From contig JAPKAY010000027.1 in assembly GCA_028825045.1 (NCBI GenBank), positions 1 through 51,172 on the forward strand: a DNA stretch of 51,172 nt, written 5' to 3'. Of the stretch, positions 41,217 through 50,508 are shown in pieces (positions within the stretch are counted from its first letter, which is position 1; each line of letters starts with the position of its first letter). A program made the position numbers and the translations under genes. Below the pieces are notes generated by a model. The model saw only the letters and a list, made by a program, of their open reading frames with translations. It was not told the origin of the DNA and ran no database searches. The DNA comes from Halioglobus sp. (GTDB lineage: Bacteria > Pseudomonadota > Gammaproteobacteria > Pseudomonadales > Halieaceae).

Positions 41217-42170
41217 ATGCCATACCCAAAAATGAAGTCACCCGACGTTGAATCAGCGCCGACCTCGCCCGAAGATGCGGCGCGTCTGATGCGCTTTGCC
41301 ACCTACGCATCGATTACCGTGGCGATTACACTGGTCGTGGCCAAAACCATTGCCTGGGCGATGACTGATTCTGTAGTCCTTCTAGCCACCCTGATCGACT
41401 CCGTGTTGGACGGCTTTGCCTCGCTGATTAATTTGTTTGCCGTACGCCACGCGATCACGCCGGCGGATAAAGAACACCGCTTTGGTCATGGGAAAGCGGA
41501 AGCACTGGCGGGCCTGGGGCAGTCGGCATTTATTGCCGGGTCTGCGGGTTTTCTGCTGCTGGAATCAGGTCGGCGACTGCTTGATCCGGTTCCATTACAA
41601 TCTTACGGTGCGGGCCTGGTGGTTATGATGTTCTCCATCGCCGCTACACTGGCCTTGATGACCTTCCAGCGGCATGTGATTCGAAAGACCAACTCCACTG
41701 CAATCAAGGCCGATGCACTCCACTACCGTACTGATTTCATGGTTAACATCTCGGTGATCGTTGCATTGGTGCTGGCGGTAGAAGGCTGGGGGGGCTTTGA
41801 CGCCGTGTTTGCAATCGGTATTGCGATTTATATTTTGTACAGTTCCTGGGGGATTGTGCAGCAGTCGCTGGACGATTTGATGGATCGGGAACTGCCTGGT
41901 GAAGAGCGCGAGGCGATAGAACAGATTGCTCTGGCCCATGCGGAGGTGCGCGGCCTGCATGACCTGCGCTCTCGACGCTCCGGAATCGCAACCTTTATCC
42001 AGCTGCACCTGGAACTGGATGACGACCTCACCCTGTTACAGGGTCACGTAATATCAGATGAGGTCGAGATGCAGTTGCAGACCTCCTACCCTTCCGCTGA
42101 AATTATCATCCATGTTGATCCGGCGTCGGTGGTACCCCACGAACCCGTCCCCGTCTTTCTTCAGGACTAG
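41217..42170 (+). CDS. Cation diffusion facilitator (FieF/YiiP-like) metal exporter
   Basis: A 317-residue CDF transporter with six membrane helices in the first 215 residues and a cytoplasmic ferredoxin-like domain at the C-terminus. The metal site is Asp61 and Asp65 in LIDSVLDG plus His169 and Asp173 in HYRTD, the same spacing as Asp45/Asp49/His153/Asp157 in YiiP, which moves Zn, Fe or Cd against a proton. RFGHGKAEALAGL is the family's loop motif. ATG 41217 was chosen. The gene ends 13 bp from the convergent TonB receptor. Confidence 0.9.
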   Translation: MPYPKMKSPDVESAPTSPEDAARLMRFATYASITVAITLVVAKTIAWAMTDSVVLLATLIDSVLDGFASLINLFAVRHAITPADKEHRFGHGKAEALAGLGQSAFIAGSAGFLLLESGRRLLDPVPLQSYGAGLVVMMFSIAATLALMTFQRHVIRKTNSTAIKADALHYRTDFMVNISVIVALVLAVEGWGGFDAVFAIGIAIYILYSSWGIVQQSLDDLMDRELPGEEREAIEQIALAHAEVRGLHDLRSRRSGIATFIQLHLELDDDLTLLQGHVISDEVEMQLQTSYPSAEIIIHVDPASVVPHEPVPVFLQD

Positions 42171-42183
42171 CACTGGCACTCGC

Positions 42184-44262
42184 TCAGAATTCGTACTTCA
42201 CCCGTGCAAAGAAGTTAATGCCATAGCCGGGCAGCCGTTCGCCGATAGAAATATCCGGGTTTGCGGCGCGGTTGTAGCCGCCGAGGTGGTTTTCGTAATT
42301 CTCGTCGAACGCGTTGTTGATGCCAGTAGCCAGTTGCAGGTTTTCTGTGGCTTGCCAACTGCCACTCAAATTGACAAGGGCATAGCTGGCGGTTTTTTGC
42401 TCGTTGTTGGTAGCACTTATTTTATCCTGTTTGTCGTAAACAACACTTTCGATTGCGGCCGTCCATCTGTCGGCCATGTACCTAAGCTGGAAGGTCCCAT
42501 TCAGAGGGGCTATGCGGTAGAGATTGTCATCGCTAGAATCATCGCGCTCGCCACGTACATAGTTCACCAGCCCCGACAACGACCATTGCGGCGTCATGTG
42601 CCATATCCAGTCCATATCAAACCCATACAGTCGGGCATCCACGTTGGTGTACTCTAGGGGGTCCGGGTTGTTGGTGCCGTTCATCGCATTCATCATGCGC
42701 ACAAATGCAATAGCGGCCTGGTCCCTACTGGGCGTGCCCTGAATATAATCGTCCACCTGGCTGTAGAAAACTCGCGGTGAAAAGGTCACTGTGCCGTTGC
42801 TGTAGTCAAGCCCTGCTTCAATTTGCCGTGAAACTTCCGGATCAAGATTGACGGAGCCCGTGTAGGTGAAGCCATCGGCGAGTCCGGCTGTTGCTTGCAG
42901 GGGGAGCCACAGATAGCGCTCCTGATAGCTCGGTGAGCGGTTCTTCTGGGCGATACCGACATACCAACTACGCTGGTCCGTGGCCCGATACCAGGCTTTG
43001 GCGACAAGGTCGAGATTATGGTCTGTTTGCCGGCGGCTGTTGTTGTTGAAGGCATCCCGCAGAGCCTGCGCCGGGGGCATCATCATGGCGGGAGTGCCGT
43101 TTACCTTATTTGCGTTCATCTCAACCCGGTTGTAGCGAAGACCGAAGTCCAGTTGCCACAGCGTGTTCAGATCTTGCTGACGCTCCAGGAATGCGCCCAA
43201 TATTTCTCGTTCGGCGTTATTGAAACTTTCCACAAAAAATATCGAGTTGTTGGGATTATCAATATCGGCATTGTGTTTCTCACTAAAGCCATCAATACCG
43301 AAGGTGGAAGCTCCATTCTTATCGAACAGCGTTGTTTTCAATTTGAAGCCGATATTTTCACCAGAAGCGGTATTGCGGCGCCATTGGCTTGCGGTGGCAG
43401 GTGCCTGACGCAGTTTGTAATTGGTCATTGTGTGATCGAGATCACTGCCGTAGAAGGACGCGTTAAGGCTTATCAGCTCGGCGCGTTCAAAGTGATAGTT
43501 AAGTCCGTAGAGATTGCCCTCAATTGTTTCGATATCCAAGGGTAGCGCTGGCGTGCCAGTGTCACCGGTATCGTTATAGCCATAATCCAGCTGCACTGTG
43601 TGGTTACCCGTGCGGAAGCCGTAGCCTAGATCGTAGCGCTGACGTTCGTATTCGGTTGGTCTGATGTGGCCATCGGAGAACTCAGCGTCATCGCCGTTTT
43701 CGGTCATCGCTGCCAGTCTGACTCGGTGTTGCCTATTACTGGCGACAACTGCCGAATCGACGTGGTAGGAATCGTTTACGGATTGGGCGTTGGCTATCAC
43801 TCGGCCGGCGAGCTCAAAATTTTCTGTGTCGGTAAAATTGCCGCGCAGTGACTGGACGTCGATGGCTCCACCGATGGATTCCTGGGCTACGCTTACCGGG
43901 ACAATCCCTCGATAGACCTCCAGCGATTCTAGCTGACCACCCACGGCGTAAGATAAGGGAGCATCCATCCAATTCGGCCCGGAAGGGGCAATCTGAGTTT
44001 CATCCATGGAGATTGCCACTCGCGAGCCGTACATGCCGCGATACTGAGGAATGCCCGTGAGAGGACCGTTACTGTTGACGTTGGCACCAGGCGCTTTTTT
44101 CAGCAATTGTGCTATGTCGGGAGCGATTTCCAGCCCGTTGGCAACATCAATGGTGCGTGTGTCATGGCTGGCTGTGACAACCAGCTCCTCGAGATGGTCT
44201 GCGCTAACACTGACGGCAAACAGTAAGAGGATGAGGGTCAGCCAGCGCTTATCTTTTGACAT
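42184..44262 (-). CDS. TonB-dependent receptor, possibly metal-specific
   Basis: A 692-residue receptor with signal peptide MSKDKRWLTLILLLFAVSVSA, plug domain beginning LEELVVTASHD and C-terminal ARVKYEF. The plug reads SGPNWMDAPLSYAVGGQLESLEVYRG, which recalls the copper receptor OprC/NosA, though the similarity is by eye. Two Met-rich segments, NGTPAMMMPPAQAL and FVRMMNAMNGTNNP, could bind copper or another soft metal. It is convergent with the CDF transporter, 13 bp away, so uptake and export genes for a metal may sit together. Substrate is inferred, not shown. Confidence 0.85.
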   Translation of the reverse strand: MSKDKRWLTLILLLFAVSVSADHLEELVVTASHDTRTIDVANGLEIAPDIAQLLKKAPGANVNSNGPLTGIPQYRGMYGSRVAISMDETQIAPSGPNWMDAPLSYAVGGQLESLEVYRGIVPVSVAQESIGGAIDVQSLRGNFTDTENFELAGRVIANAQSVNDSYHVDSAVVASNRQHRVRLAAMTENGDDAEFSDGHIRPTEYERQRYDLGYGFRTGNHTVQLDYGYNDTGDTGTPALPLDIETIEGNLYGLNYHFERAELISLNASFYGSDLDHTMTNYKLRQAPATASQWRRNTASGENIGFKLKTTLFDKNGASTFGIDGFSEKHNADIDNPNNSIFFVESFNNAEREILGAFLERQQDLNTLWQLDFGLRYNRVEMNANKVNGTPAMMMPPAQALRDAFNNNSRRQTDHNLDLVAKAWYRATDQRSWYVGIAQKNRSPSYQERYLWLPLQATAGLADGFTYTGSVNLDPEVSRQIEAGLDYSNGTVTFSPRVFYSQVDDYIQGTPSRDQAAIAFVRMMNAMNGTNNPDPLEYTNVDARLYGFDMDWIWHMTPQWSLSGLVNYVRGERDDSSDDNLYRIAPLNGTFQLRYMADRWTAAIESVVYDKQDKISATNNEQKTASYALVNLSGSWQATENLQLATGINNAFDENYENHLGGYNRAANPDISIGERLPGYGINFFARVKYEF

Positions 44263-44976
44263 GGGTGCTCCGATGGGGGCAGTTGGAGTTACGCGCCAAT
44301 ATACAGGTGCTGAAGAAAAAGTGTCCAGTTACAGAATAGCGCACAGCTGCTTGCGTGGAGACGCCGTTAACAGTGGCGGAATAAAACCACCTGAACCCGA
44401 GTCCGGAGCCAATGGGGTCCTATTGATCACGCCAAGGCATTTAAAACAATTAAGTAAGTAATAAAAATTTAGAATTCAGTGGATAGTACACACCTGATTG
44501 TGCGGCTAATTTCACCAAGTTTCCGTTAGTGAGTGCTGCCGGCGGCTCTAAAGCTTCTGATTAACACTGAATAAGTGGAGAGAAACTATGCCTCAGAAAT
44601 AGAACTGCACAAAGCTCCCAATGGCTGTGTTGCCGATCTCAGTGTTGGCCGCAAGTACTACCCTGGCGCGCATTGGAGATGGGAAAGACCGGGCACGGCT
44701 TTTTTGGAAGCCCCACAGATAATAATACCGATGGCATGGACAATGATTCCTGTCGGGCTCCGTGCCGTAAGTTTCTTTGGTGCCCCGGCTACATACGGTA
44801 CCAGCGCGATGATTGCAGGATACTTGAACGCCCGCAAAACATACTGTATGTTCAAATCCGGTTTTCAGGCGGGTTGGCGAGTGCCAAGCCGCCTTTGGTA
44901 TCTATACTGAAACGGTGTTTTTCGGCGGCCAGTTGGCCCGGCGAGACCAACCCGGATCAACACAAGAGGTAACCCC
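44263..44976. other. Long intergenic region; possible dead gene at 44575-44910
   Basis: About 715 bp between the receptor and the acyl-CoA dehydrogenase. A good ribosome site (GGAGAG, then 5 nt) precedes ATG 44588, but the frame is only MPQK before TAG. An alternative frame across 44575-44910 is open for 111 codons, yet its sequence is unlike any family I know. This could be a decayed gene start or a chance RBS. Nothing else was identified. Confidence 0.4.
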
Positions 44977-46158
44977 GTGATTGACCTTGAACAATTCCGC
45001 CAGGAGACACGAGCCTGGCTGGCCCAGAATTGCCCCGAGAGCATGCGTCAGCCCGTTAGAGGCTTTGATGACTTTTACAACGGCGGGCGTAAGCCTGAAA
45101 TTGATCACCCGGATCAAAAGCTCTGGTGTGACCGCATGTCCGAACGCGGCTGGACGGTCCCGCACTGGCCAAAAGAATTCGGCGGTGGTGGGCTCAGCAA
45201 AGAAGAGGTGAAAATCCTCGGTGAGGAAATGGCTCAGATTGGCGCGCGACGTGCACTGGACAGCTTTGGTATTTCCATGCTCGGCCCGGCGCTGTTGCAC
45301 TTTGGTTCCGAGGAGCAAAAAAAGGAGCACCTGCCCAAAATTGTGCGCGGTGAGATTCGCTGGTGTCAGGGCTACTCCGAGCCTAACGCGGGTTCCGATC
45401 TGGCCAGTCTGGCAACCAAGGCTGACGACAATGGTGATCACTACGTGATTAATGGTCAGAAAATTTGGACCTCTTACGCCGATAAAGCCGATTGGATCTT
45501 CTGCCTGGTGCGCACCGACAATTCCGGCACTAAGCATCAAGGCATCAGTTTCGTGTTATTCGATATGGATCAGCCGGGAGTTACAGCTCGTCCCATTAAG
45601 CTCATCAGCGGCAGCTCGCCTTTTTGTGAAACATTTTTCGACAATGCCATCGCCGATAAAAAGAATCTCGTGGGCGATGAAGGTAATGGCTGGACCATTG
45701 CCAAATATCTGTTGACCCACGAGCGTGAGATGATCTCCGGGTTTGGTGCTGCGCCCAAGAAATCGGTTGGACAGGTTGCAGTGGATGCTATGGGGACAGA
45801 CGCTTCCGGTCGTCTGGCAAACTCGGTATTGCGCCAGACAATTGCCCAGTATCAGTTAGATACCATGGTCTTTGGCGCCACCATGGCCAGAGTAGGTGAC
45901 GAGGCCAAGGCTGGTCAGGGCATGGGTGCCGCATCGTCCATCTTTAAATACTACGGGACTGAACTTAACAAGCGGCGCAACGAGCTTAACCTGGCCGCCT
46001 GCGGCGAGAGCGCGTTGGGTTGGGAAGGGCAGGAGTACCGTGATGGCGCGCTTAGCCGTGACTGGTTGCGTTCCAAGGGCAACTCCATCGAAGGTGGAAC
46101 CTCCGAAGTGCAGCTGAATATTATCGCAAAGCGTGTATTGGGTCTTCCCGACGCGTAG
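44977..46158 (+). CDS. Acyl-CoA dehydrogenase (alpha-type of a heteromeric pair?)
   Basis: A 393-residue flavoprotein that oxidises an acyl-CoA to the enoyl-CoA. GEIRWCQGYSEPNAGSDLASL is the FAD/substrate motif, and the C-terminal catalytic-region motif is SIEGGTSEVQLNIIAKRVLG with Glu372. The start is GTG 44977, with AAGAGG about 6 nt upstream. It is followed by a second, shorter dehydrogenase (24-bp gap), a layout known from steroid side-chain degradation where two unlike subunits form alpha2beta2 enzymes. The C-terminus includes the usual AKRVLGLP. Confidence 0.88.
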   Translation: MIDLEQFRQETRAWLAQNCPESMRQPVRGFDDFYNGGRKPEIDHPDQKLWCDRMSERGWTVPHWPKEFGGGGLSKEEVKILGEEMAQIGARRALDSFGISMLGPALLHFGSEEQKKEHLPKIVRGEIRWCQGYSEPNAGSDLASLATKADDNGDHYVINGQKIWTSYADKADWIFCLVRTDNSGTKHQGISFVLFDMDQPGVTARPIKLISGSSPFCETFFDNAIADKKNLVGDEGNGWTIAKYLLTHEREMISGFGAAPKKSVGQVAVDAMGTDASGRLANSVLRQTIAQYQLDTMVFGATMARVGDEAKAGQGMGAASSIFKYYGTELNKRRNELNLAACGESALGWEGQEYRDGALSRDWLRSKGNSIEGGTSEVQLNIIAKRVLGLPDA

Positions 46159-46182
46159 CCCCAGACAGAGGATTATCGACAC

Positions 46183-47322
46183 ATGGCATTGGTATTAAAT
46201 GAAGAGCAGGTAATGCTCAAGGACTCCGCTGCAGGTTTTCTCGCTCAGAATGCAACCGTGGCGCACCTGCGTGCATTGCGCGACAGTGATAACGAGCGTG
46301 GTTTTAGCGACGAGGTCTGGGCTGAGATGGTGCAGATGGGATGGGCAAGTATTGCTATTCCGGAAGTGTATGGCGGGCTCGGCTACGGTTACACCGGCCT
46401 GGGCCTGGTGCTTGAGCAGATGGGCCGCAATCTCACAGTCAGCCCCCTGGAATCCTCCGTACTGTTAGCCGCGACCCTGATTGGTGAGTTGGCAAGCGCT
46501 GAGCAAAAGGAGCGTTTATTGCCAGCGATAGCAGGCGGGGAGATGTTGGTTAGTGTTGCATTGCAGGAAGGCCCGCACCATGCGCCGTTGTCCTGCGTGT
46601 TGAGCGCCGTCGCCGACGGAGATGATTTTGTGCTTAATGGCACTAAAGTACTGGTGCTGGACGCCAGCGCCGCGGACACTTTTATTGTGATTGCTCGTAA
46701 CAGCGGTGAAGCTGGTGATGAAAAGGGTTTGAGTGCGTTTCTGGTAGATGCTGTCACGTCCGGTCTAACGATTGCGCCGCGTAGCTTAGTGGATTCGCGC
46801 AGTGCTGGAGCGCTGCTGTTGAAGGATGTCCGTGTCCCCGCGACTAATATGTTGGGCATCTCAGGCGAGATTTGGGAAGGACTTAATCGTGCGCTGGATA
46901 TCGCCAACATAGGACTGGCGGCAGAACTGCTAGGACTGTCGACGGAGGCCTTTGAGCGAACCCTGGCTTACCTTAAGGAGCGCAAGCAATTCGGACGTGT
47001 CATTGGTTCATTTCAGGGTCTGCAGCATCGTGCCGCCGAACTGTTCGCTGAATTAGAGCTCGCCCGCTCCATTGTGCTGCAGGCATTGCAGGCAATTGAT
47101 GCAGGTGAGAAGGATTTGTCTCTGCTCGCCAGTGCCGCCAAGGCCAAACTGTGTGAGGTTGCCCAGCGAACTACCAACGAAGCCATCCAAATGCATGGCG
47201 GAATTGGCATGACAGACGAGCACGAAATAGGATTTTTTATAAAGCGTGCCCGTGTGGCACAACACACCTGCGGCGATTACAACTATCACCTGGACCGATT
47301 CGCTACGCTCAGTGGGTTTTGA
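46183..47322 (+). CDS. Acyl-CoA dehydrogenase (partner subunit?)
   Basis: A 379-residue dehydrogenase-fold protein. It has IAIPEVYGGLGYGYTGLGLVLEQ near the N-terminus, LALEERKQFG-type segment (LAYLKERKQFGRVIGSFQ) and IQMHGGIGMTDEHEIGFFIKRARV at the C-terminus. The EGGTSE motif of the first subunit is absent. Its FAD motif region (SVALQEGPHHAPL) is diverged, suggesting a subunit with little or no own activity, as in heteromeric enzymes. ATG 46183 follows AGAGG. The stop overlaps the start zone of the ligase gene. Confidence 0.82.
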   Translation: MALVLNEEQVMLKDSAAGFLAQNATVAHLRALRDSDNERGFSDEVWAEMVQMGWASIAIPEVYGGLGYGYTGLGLVLEQMGRNLTVSPLESSVLLAATLIGELASAEQKERLLPAIAGGEMLVSVALQEGPHHAPLSCVLSAVADGDDFVLNGTKVLVLDASAADTFIVIARNSGEAGDEKGLSAFLVDAVTSGLTIAPRSLVDSRSAGALLLKDVRVPATNMLGISGEIWEGLNRALDIANIGLAAELLGLSTEAFERTLAYLKERKQFGRVIGSFQGLQHRAAELFAELELARSIVLQALQAIDAGEKDLSLLASAAKAKLCEVAQRTTNEAIQMHGGIGMTDEHEIGFFIKRARVAQHTCGDYNYHLDRFATLSGF

Positions 47323-47351
47323 CAACTTCAGCAAACGGAACGCAGATAATA

Positions 47352-49055
47352 ATGAGTTCGGAAATACTACGATTTAACGAAGCGGTTGCAACGCTCACGT
47401 CACAGGGGCAGGCGTTTGAGGTTAATACCGTCGAGTTGAGGGGTATCTCGTACCGCAATTTTGCGGTACTACCAGCGAACCTTGGCGAGTACTTTACGGT
47501 CATGCTGCAGCACGCACAAAAAGATTTTGCGGTCTATCTTAAAGAGCGTTACACCTATACCGAAGGTTATCAACACAGCTGCGAATTTGGTGCAGCTCTA
47601 CTAGAGCGTTACCGGCTCTCCAAGGGGGATCGGGTAGCAATACTCAGCCGTAATAACCCACAGTGGATGATGGCCTTTATTGGAACGACCGCTGTCGGTG
47701 GTGTTGCTGTTCCAATGAATGCATGGTGGACTACCGAGGAATTGGACTATGGCTTCGCCGACAGTGGCGCGCGGATTGTTGTCGCTGATCGAGCGAGGGT
47801 GAAGCGACTGCTTCCTATTGCGAAAAAGTATGGTCTGCAAATCATTGCTATAGACGATTGCAGCGATCTGGGTGTCGAGCAAACGCCGTTTGCCGAATTG
47901 TTGCGCGACCATCACGGCGCCAGCATGCCAGCAGTGGAGGTAGCCCTGGACGATCACGCCACCATCATGTACACCTCGGGCTCCACCGGTCATCCCAAGG
48001 GCTCGCTGTCATCGCACCGCGGCGTGTTATCCGCGCTTTACAGCTGGATGTGCATGGGCGTGGCCACCAAAATCGCGGCGACCCAAGAGGTGCGTGAGCA
48101 GGGACTATCCCCGGCGGCTCTGGTGACTATTCCCTTGTTCCACTGCACTGGAAGCCATTCCGCTTTTATGCTGTCTCTGGTTGTAGGTCGCAAGATGGTG
48201 ATCATGCATAAATGGGACGCCGAAGAGGCGCTGCGACTGATCGAGGCAGAAAAAATCACGTGGTTTAATGGCGTGCCGACCATGTCAGCAGAGTTGCAGG
48301 CCGCAGCCGTGAATACTGATCGTGATATTTCCTCACTGACTGAAATCATGGCTGGTGGTGCTGCACGCCCCCCGGATCAGGTGAAGAAAATCAGTGGTAC
48401 GTTTAAAAAATCGGCACCAGGAATCGGTTACGGACTGACCGAAACCAATGCATTGGGCACAGTGAATGCCGGGGCTTTCTACATTGCCCGGCCCGACAGT
48501 GCGGGTCGAGCGGTGCCGGCGGTAACAGAATTTCGAATTGTGGGAGAAGGTGGTGCAGAACTGCGTGCGGGCGAGCGCGGCGAACTGTGTATCAAATCCC
48601 CAGCTAACATATTGGGATACTGGAACAAGCCCGAAGCCACAGCCGAAGCCTTTGTCGATGGTTGGTTCCACACGGGTGACGTCGCCTACCTGGACGAGGA
48701 CGGGTTCCTCTATATAGTCGATCGTATTAAGGACATTATTATCCGCGGTGGCGAGAACATCAGTTGCCTGGAAGTGGAGGCGGCAATTTATGCGCATCCG
48801 GGTGTTAATGAGGCGGTAGTTTTTGGTCTGCCAGACGATCGCTTGGGGGAAATTGTTGGTGCTGCCGTAGTAATGCGCGAGGGAATTGAGATGAACGCTG
48901 AGACTTTGCGTGATTACCTGACCGAACGGCTGGCTGGGTTTAAGATACCAGCTCAGGTCTGGTTTCGTACTGAACAGCTACCGAGAATTGCCTCTGGCAA
49001 AATATTTAAACGTCAAATCAAGGCCGATTACACGGCTGAACTGGTCGCTTCTTAG
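47352..49055 (+). CDS. Fatty-acyl / aryl-type CoA ligase (AMP-forming)
   Basis: A 567-residue adenylate-forming enzyme. Signature YTSGSTGHPKGSLSSH (P-loop-like), YGLTETNALG, GWFHTGDVAYLDEDGF and the C-terminal RIASGKIFKRQIK with the catalytic Lys identify an acyl-CoA synthetase. ATG 47352 is preferred to TTG 47319, which overlaps the previous stop. It would activate the free acid so that the flanking dehydrogenases can act. The pocket residues do not tell which acid. Third gene of the operon; the next dehydrogenase follows after about 66 bp. Confidence 0.9.
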   Translation: MSSEILRFNEAVATLTSQGQAFEVNTVELRGISYRNFAVLPANLGEYFTVMLQHAQKDFAVYLKERYTYTEGYQHSCEFGAALLERYRLSKGDRVAILSRNNPQWMMAFIGTTAVGGVAVPMNAWWTTEELDYGFADSGARIVVADRARVKRLLPIAKKYGLQIIAIDDCSDLGVEQTPFAELLRDHHGASMPAVEVALDDHATIMYTSGSTGHPKGSLSSHRGVLSALYSWMCMGVATKIAATQEVREQGLSPAALVTIPLFHCTGSHSAFMLSLVVGRKMVIMHKWDAEEALRLIEAEKITWFNGVPTMSAELQAAAVNTDRDISSLTEIMAGGAARPPDQVKKISGTFKKSAPGIGYGLTETNALGTVNAGAFYIARPDSAGRAVPAVTEFRIVGEGGAELRAGERGELCIKSPANILGYWNKPEATAEAFVDGWFHTGDVAYLDEDGFLYIVDRIKDIIIRGGENISCLEVEAAIYAHPGVNEAVVFGLPDDRLGEIVGAAVVMREGIEMNAETLRDYLTERLAGFKIPAQVWFRTEQLPRIASGKIFKRQIKADYTAELVAS

Positions 49056-49121
49056 GGCGCCGATTTAGAACGAGTTTTAATCCGAAAAAATACAAAGACA
49101 AATACTAACGGGAACGGGAGA

Positions 49122-50378
49122 ATGACGATGGATTTGGGAATCAGTGTCAATGTGGCGCCGCTACTGGCAGAGGTAAGACAATTTATAGAGGAAGAAGTTT
49201 TGCCGGTGGAGCATGACTATTACTCCGACATTGAGGTGGGTGATCGATGGGCGTTCACCGATCGTCAAACAGACATTCGGGAGCGATTAAAAGACAAGGC
49301 CAAGGCCAAGGGCTTGTGGAATTTCTTCCTTACCGGTGGGAGTGGCGGATCGGGTCTCAATACGGTGGAGTATGCCTATCTCGCAGAGGAAATGGGTAAG
49401 TCGCACATGGCGGCAGAAGTCTTTAACTGTGCTGCTCCCGATACGGGCAATATGGAAGTACTGCATAAGTACGGCACAGAAGCGCAGAAGAAGGAGTGGC
49501 TGGAACCACTTCTTAATGGAGAAATTCGCTCAGCCTTTGCCATGACCGAGCCTGGGGTGGCTTCTTCCGATGCGACCAATATCTGTACCGAGGCGGTACT
49601 GGACGGTGACGAGTGGGTTATTAACGGTGAGAAGCATTATGTGTCAGGGGCCGGTGATCCGCGCTGCAAGATTATGATCGTGATGGTGAAAACCGAGCCA
49701 GACGCGGCCAAGCATGTTCAGCAATCACAAATACTCGTGCCTACGAATACGCCGGGCTTTGAGAATATCAGGCCTATGCAGGTGTTTTCCATGGACGATG
49801 CTCCCCATGGTCACATGCATCAGAAATTTACCAATGTGCGCGTACCCAAAGAAAACATTCTGCTGGGTTCTGGTCGTGGTTTTGAGATTTCCCAGGGTCG
49901 TCTTGGGCCGGGTCGTATACATCACTGTATGCGTGCGATTGGCGCCGCCGAAAAAGCGCTGGAACTGATGTGTACGCGTGCCGTTTCGCGGGTCGCATTT
50001 GGCAAGCCGTTGGCGCGTCTGGGGGGCAATATCGACATCGTCGCCAATGCCCGAATGGATATAGAGCAGGCACGCCTGCTCACCCTCAAAACGGCGTGGA
50101 TGATGGATAATGTCGATGCCAAGGAAGCCCGAGTGTGGATCTCCATGATCAAAACCGCTGTTCCTAATATCTCCATTCGAATTGTGGACGAGGCAATTCA
50201 GATGTTTGGCGCTCTGGGCGTGTCGCAGGATACGCCATTGGCACAGATGTACATGGGCCAGCGCACACTGCGTCTGGCGGATGGCCCCGATGCCGTACAC
50301 CGTATGGTGGTGGGCCGAAATGAGCTGAAGCAATACGTCTCTGCGCCCAAGGGGACTGCAACCTCCCGGGACGGCTAA
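49122..50378 (+). CDS. Acyl-CoA dehydrogenase (ACAD10/11-like)
   Basis: A 418-residue dehydrogenase of the branch with C-terminus IQMFGALGVSQDTPLAQMY and LADGPDAVHRMVVGRNEL. The FAD/substrate motif is AFAMTEPGVASSDATN. GGGAG precedes the ATGs at 49122 and 49128. It is the fourth gene of the acyl-CoA operon and probably acts on another chain length or a branched substrate. A hairpin lies 12 bp after the stop. Confidence 0.88.
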   Translation: MTMDLGISVNVAPLLAEVRQFIEEEVLPVEHDYYSDIEVGDRWAFTDRQTDIRERLKDKAKAKGLWNFFLTGGSGGSGLNTVEYAYLAEEMGKSHMAAEVFNCAAPDTGNMEVLHKYGTEAQKKEWLEPLLNGEIRSAFAMTEPGVASSDATNICTEAVLDGDEWVINGEKHYVSGAGDPRCKIMIVMVKTEPDAAKHVQQSQILVPTNTPGFENIRPMQVFSMDDAPHGHMHQKFTNVRVPKENILLGSGRGFEISQGRLGPGRIHHCMRAIGAAEKALELMCTRAVSRVAFGKPLARLGGNIDIVANARMDIEQARLLTLKTAWMMDNVDAKEARVWISMIKTAVPNISIRIVDEAIQMFGALGVSQDTPLAQMYMGQRTLRLADGPDAVHRMVVGRNELKQYVSAPKGTATSRDG

Positions 50379-50390
50379 TTTCAGACCCTC

Positions 50391-50425
50391 CGGCCGTGCG
50401 GGCAGTGCAACTGCTCAAGCGGCCG
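50391..50425 (+). terminator. Hairpin after the acyl-CoA operon
   Basis: CGGCCG (50391-50396) pairs with CGGCCG (50420-50425), and inside it GCAGT (50402-50406) pairs with ACTGC (50410-50414) around a 3-nt loop, with 5-nt internal loops between. No T run follows, so it would be a weak or Rho-assisted terminator. It separates the operon from the receptor gene, which has its own AT-rich promoter region. Confidence 0.4.
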
Positions 50426-50508
50426 CTATTAATGTTCAATTTCTCTTTTAAAATGCGCTTGGCTGAGGTAATTTCATAGTAATAACTATATAAATAGGGT
50501 GCAATCCG

